Shown here piece after piece: positions 61,418 through 64,000 of a stretch of DNA of 64,000 nucleotides. The notes beneath the pieces were generated by a model that saw only the letters and a program-made list of their open reading frames with translations, did no database searches and was not told the DNA's origin. This DNA comes from Morganella morganii. GTDB lineage: Bacteria; Pseudomonadota; Gammaproteobacteria; Enterobacterales; Enterobacteriaceae. The position numbers and the translations under genes are program-made. The stretch lies in assembly GCF_019402645.1 (NCBI RefSeq), contig NZ_VKKS01000001.1, forward strand, positions 2,365,794-2,429,793. The letters are read 5' to 3'. How positions within the stretch are numbered: the first letter of the stretch is position 1; every line of letters starts with the position of its first letter.

Positions 61418-62368
61418 ATGATCAAGCTCGGTATTGTGATGGATCCTATCGATTCCATCAAAATCAGGAAAGACACCAGTTTCGCGATGCTGCTCGAAGC
61501 ACAGCGCCGTGGTTACGAAATCCATTATATGGAAATGAATGACCTCTATCTGCATCAGGGTGTTGCCCGTGCCCGTACCCGGACACTGACGGTGAAAGAA
61601 GATCCGGCAGACTGGTATCAGTTCGGCAGCGAACAGGATATCGCACTGGGAACACTGAATGTCATTCTGATGCGCAAAGATCCGCCGTTTGATACTGAAT
61701 TCATTTACGCCACCTATATCCTTGAGCGCGCGGAAAGTGCCGGTTCCCTGATCGTCAACAAACCGCAGAGCCTGCGCGACTGTAATGAAAAACTGTTCAC
61801 CGCCTGGTTTGCTGATCTGACCCCTGACACGCTGGTCACCCGCAGTGCACAGCGTCTGCGTGAATTCCACCGGAAGCACGGCGATGTGATTTTCAAACCA
61901 CTCGACGGCATGGGCGGTGCCTCTATTTTCCGTCTGAAACAGGATGACCCGAACGTCGGTGTGATTATCGAAACCCTGACAAATCATGGTCATACTTTCT
62001 GTATGGCACAAAATTTCCTGCCTGCTATCAAAGACGGTGATAAACGCATCCTCGTAGTGGACGGTGAACCAGTGCCTTACTGCCTGGCCCGGATCCCGGC
62101 CAAAGGCGAAACACGCGGTAACCTTGCTGCCGGTGGTCACGGTGAAGTACGCCCGCTGAGTGAGAGCGATTGGGCAATTGCCCGCAGCGTGGCACCGGTT
62201 CTCAAAGAGAAAGGCCTGATTTTTGTCGGCCTGGATGTGATCGGCGACCGTCTGACTGAAATCAACGTGACCAGCCCGACCTGTGCCCGCGAAATTGAAG
62301 CCGCACAACCGGACGTTTCTGTCACCGGCATGCTGATGGATGCCATTGAAAAACGTCTCGGCCGGTAA
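61418..62368 (+). CDS. gshB: Glutathione synthetase GshB
   Basis: ATP-grasp enzyme that adds glycine to gamma-glutamylcysteine, the second step after GshA. The 316-residue protein has MDPIDSIKIRKDTSFAML, FKPLDGMGGASIFR and the EINVTSPTCAREIE metal-binding segment. AAGGAG precedes the ATG. It is followed by yqgE and yqgF in the E. coli order. Confidence 0.98.
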   Translation: MIKLGIVMDPIDSIKIRKDTSFAMLLEAQRRGYEIHYMEMNDLYLHQGVARARTRTLTVKEDPADWYQFGSEQDIALGTLNVILMRKDPPFDTEFIYATYILERAESAGSLIVNKPQSLRDCNEKLFTAWFADLTPDTLVTRSAQRLREFHRKHGDVIFKPLDGMGGASIFRLKQDDPNVGVIIETLTNHGHTFCMAQNFLPAIKDGDKRILVVDGEPVPYCLARIPAKGETRGNLAAGGHGEVRPLSESDWAIARSVAPVLKEKGLIFVGLDVIGDRLTEINVTSPTCAREIEAAQPDVSVTGMLMDAIEKRLGR

Positions 62369-62443
62369 CAGCCCCGGCAGTATCCGTACACTCACACCCG
62401 CAGACGCTTTTCTCCGGTTTGCGGGCAGACTGAAAAGAAGGTT

Positions 62444-63007
62444 ATGAACTTACAACATCATATTCTCATTGCCATGCCCTCACTGGATGATCCGTATTTT
62501 GCGCGTTCAGTTGTGTATCTGTGTGAACATAATGAAAACGGGGCGATGGGACTGGTGATCAACAAACCTATCGAACAACTGTCTGTCGGTAAAATTCTGC
62601 AAAAGCTGAAAATTTCCCCGGACATCCCTGATGGAAACCAGTCGCTGGAGAAACCGGTTCTGGTCGGCGGCCCTGTTTCCGAAGAGCACGGCTTCGTGCT
62701 GCACTCCGGTGACAAGGAATATGCTGCCAGTACCCGTCTGACGGATGACCTGTTTCTGACCACCTCGAAAGACGTGCTGGAAACCCTGGGAACTGCAGAG
62801 CAGCCGGAGCATTACCTGATGACACTCGGCTACTCAAGCTGGACGGCCGGTCAGCTTGAGCGGGAAATCATGGAAAACAGCTGGCTGGTGGCGGATGCCA
62901 GTCAGCGTCTGCTGTTCCGCACCCCGATGCCTGACCGCTGGCGTGAGGCGGCCGCCGGTATCGGCGTAAATATTTACACCATCGCACAACAGGCCGGACA
63001 CGCATAA
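62444..63007 (+). CDS. yqgE: YqgE family protein (DUF179/UPF0301)
   Basis: A 187-residue protein of unknown function, found widely in proteobacteria next to yqgF. It keeps [38 protein letters not shown] split over the first 45 residues, [16 protein letters not shown], and [18 protein letters not shown]. Its stop shares one base with the yqgF start (TAATG), so translation is coupled. Confidence 0.94.
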   Translation: MNLQHHILIAMPSLDDPYFARSVVYLCEHNENGAMGLVINKPIEQLSVGKILQKLKISPDIPDGNQSLEKPVLVGGPVSEEHGFVLHSGDKEYAASTRLTDDLFLTTSKDVLETLGTAEQPEHYLMTLGYSSWTAGQLEREIMENSWLVADASQRLLFRTPMPDRWREAAAGIGVNIYTIAQQAGHA

Positions 63008-63429
63008 TGAGCAGCAATACTGTAATTGCCTTTGATTTCGGCACCAAAAGCATTGGTGTGGCCGTCGGTCAGACCGTCACCGGCACCGCCCGTCCGCTGG
63101 CTGCGCTGAAAGCCCGTGAGGGGAGCCCGGACTGGGAACTGATCGCCGCGGTGTTCCGCGAATGGCAGCCGGATTATGTGGTTGTAGGCCTGCCGCTCAA
63201 CATGGATGGCACACCGCAGCTGGTCACCAGTCAGGCGAAAAAATTCGCCAACCGCCTGCACGGGCGTTTCGGTATCCGCGCTGAACTCCATGACGAGCGC
63301 CTGAGCACCGTGGAAGCCCGCGCTAATCTGTTTGCAGACGGCGGTTACCGTGCGCTCGGCAAAGACAAGGTAGATTCCGCCTCTGCCGTGATTATCCTCG
63401 AAAGCTGGTTCGAACAGCTTTACGGCTGA
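63007..63429 (+). CDS. yqgF: Pre-16S rRNA nuclease YqgF (RuvX family)
   Basis: An RNase H-fold protein needed to finish the 16S rRNA 5' end in E. coli. The 140-residue protein has the first catalytic aspartate in [15 protein letters not shown], a [10 protein letters not shown] strand, DERLSTVEA and the final acidic site [14 protein letters not shown]. It overlaps yqgE by one base and is convergent with the pilT-like gene. Confidence 0.96.
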   Translation: MSSNTVIAFDFGTKSIGVAVGQTVTGTARPLAALKAREGSPDWELIAAVFREWQPDYVVVGLPLNMDGTPQLVTSQAKKFANRLHGRFGIRAELHDERLSTVEARANLFADGGYRALGKDKVDSASAVIILESWFEQLYG

Positions 63430-63462
63430 TTATCCCTCACACCGGGCGCGCTATGCTACTGT

Positions 63463-64000
63463 TTACCATGCCGGAACTGCGCCCGTTTCCCCGGCAATAT
63501 CCCCCCTGCTGCGCCGCCATTGCAGACACTGCTCTTCTGTCATCATCCCGGACTGCGCACCTGACTGCTGATGGGTCGCGATCTGATGCGCTTTATTATC
63601 ACGGATAAGACTCGCCACCGCCGGAGTATTGATCAGCACATCAAACAGAGCACAACGCCCGCCCCCCTGCTTTGCCACCAGATGCTGGCTCAGCACCGCC
63701 ACCAGACTGCCCGCCAGCTGGCTGCATACCCGGCTTTTCTCCGTGCCGCTGAATACATCCGTCAGCCGTTCAATGGCCGCAATGGCACCACGGGTGTGAA
63801 GTGTACTCAACACCAGATGCCCGGTCTCCGCTGCCGTCAGGGCAAGCCGGATAGTGGCCTCATCCCGCAGTTCCCCCAGCATAATCACATCCGGATCCTG
63901 ACGCAGCGCGGAAATCAGTCCCTGCCGGTAGTCTTCACAATCACGGCCGATTTCCCGCTGACGGATCAGCGACTGCCTGTTGCGGTGACGGAACTCCACC
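63463..64000 (-). CDS. PilT/YggR-like secretion ATPase, 3' part only
   Basis: The C-terminal 178 residues of a type IV pilus retraction ATPase-like protein; the start and Walker A lie beyond the right edge. Visible are the Walker B region DPDVIMLGELRD, the His box GHLVLSTLHT and ALVAVLSQHLVAKQGGGRCALFDVLINTPAV. In E. coli yggR occupies the same place after yqgF. With the prepilin peptidase nearby, a type IV pilus or uptake role is conceivable. Confidence 0.92.
   Translation of the reverse strand, partial: VEFRHRNRQSLIRQREIGRDCEDYRQGLISALRQDPDVIMLGELRDEATIRLALTAAETGHLVLSTLHTRGAIAAIERLTDVFSGTEKSRVCSQLAGSLVAVLSQHLVAKQGGGRCALFDVLINTPAVASLIRDNKAHQIATHQQSGAQSGMMTEEQCLQWRRSRGDIAGETGAVPAW

Overview
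The window reads as chromosomal core sequence of a gammaproteobacterium of the order Enterobacterales. Protein sequences closely resemble Escherichia coli orthologues, long blocks keep the E. coli gene order, and there is a complete nqrABCDEF operon, which E. coli lacks. The moderate base composition and high protein identity fit Morganella best among the Morganellaceae, because Proteus and Providencia are much more AT-rich. The genus is an inference and was not tested. I see no insertion sequence, prophage, integron or CRISPR array.

Layout from the left. At 1-273 are the two tandem promoters of an rRNA operon that lies just outside the window, followed by clpB with a heat-shock promoter, pgeF and rluD, all on the minus strand. 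Next come bamD, raiA, the Phe attenuator (pheL) with pheA, then epmA, facing the aroF-tyrA operon. From 11.5 to 15 kb are the ribosomal operon rpsP-rimM-trmD-rplS and ffh, then ypjD and yfjD on the plus strand, and gshA and luxS with the small RNA gene micA between them. From 19.9 to 25.5 kb are tRNA-Ser(GCT) with four identical tRNA-Arg(ACG) genes, csrA, alaS and recA; recX, found between recA and alaS in E. coli, is absent. An aas-lplT-pncC cluster runs directly into the recA promoter.

From 29.5 to 37.7 kb are aroL (with tandem TyrR-like boxes), proBA, crl, gpt-frsA, pepD and dinB (with a LexA box). From 37.9 to 39.9 kb is an AT-richer islet with a frameshifted glycerophosphodiester phosphodiesterase-like gene and a secreted protein of unknown function. 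The Na+-pumping NADH:quinone reductase operon with its maturation genes apbE and nqrM covers 39.9-47.1 kb. It is followed by yafK, yafJ, gmhA and fadE. A second AT-richer islet (52.6-54.9 kb) holds a divergent old-yellow-enzyme homologue and an orphan periplasmic binding protein. Then come lysA/lysR, a LysR-type regulator divergent from a metallo-beta-lactamase-fold/DsbA-like pair, a short prepilin peptidase, rsmE-gshB-yqgE-yqgF, and the 3' part of a PilT-like ATPase.

The genes cover aromatic amino acid synthesis (aroF, aroL, tyrA, pheA), glutathione synthesis (gshA, gshB), proline and lysine synthesis, SOS response (recA, dinB), envelope biogenesis (bamD, micA, yafK, gmhA) and respiration (nqr). 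I did not find a clear previously undescribed system. The least explained candidates are the flavoprotein/binding-protein islet, the LysR-MBL-DsbA module, and several structured non-coding stretches.
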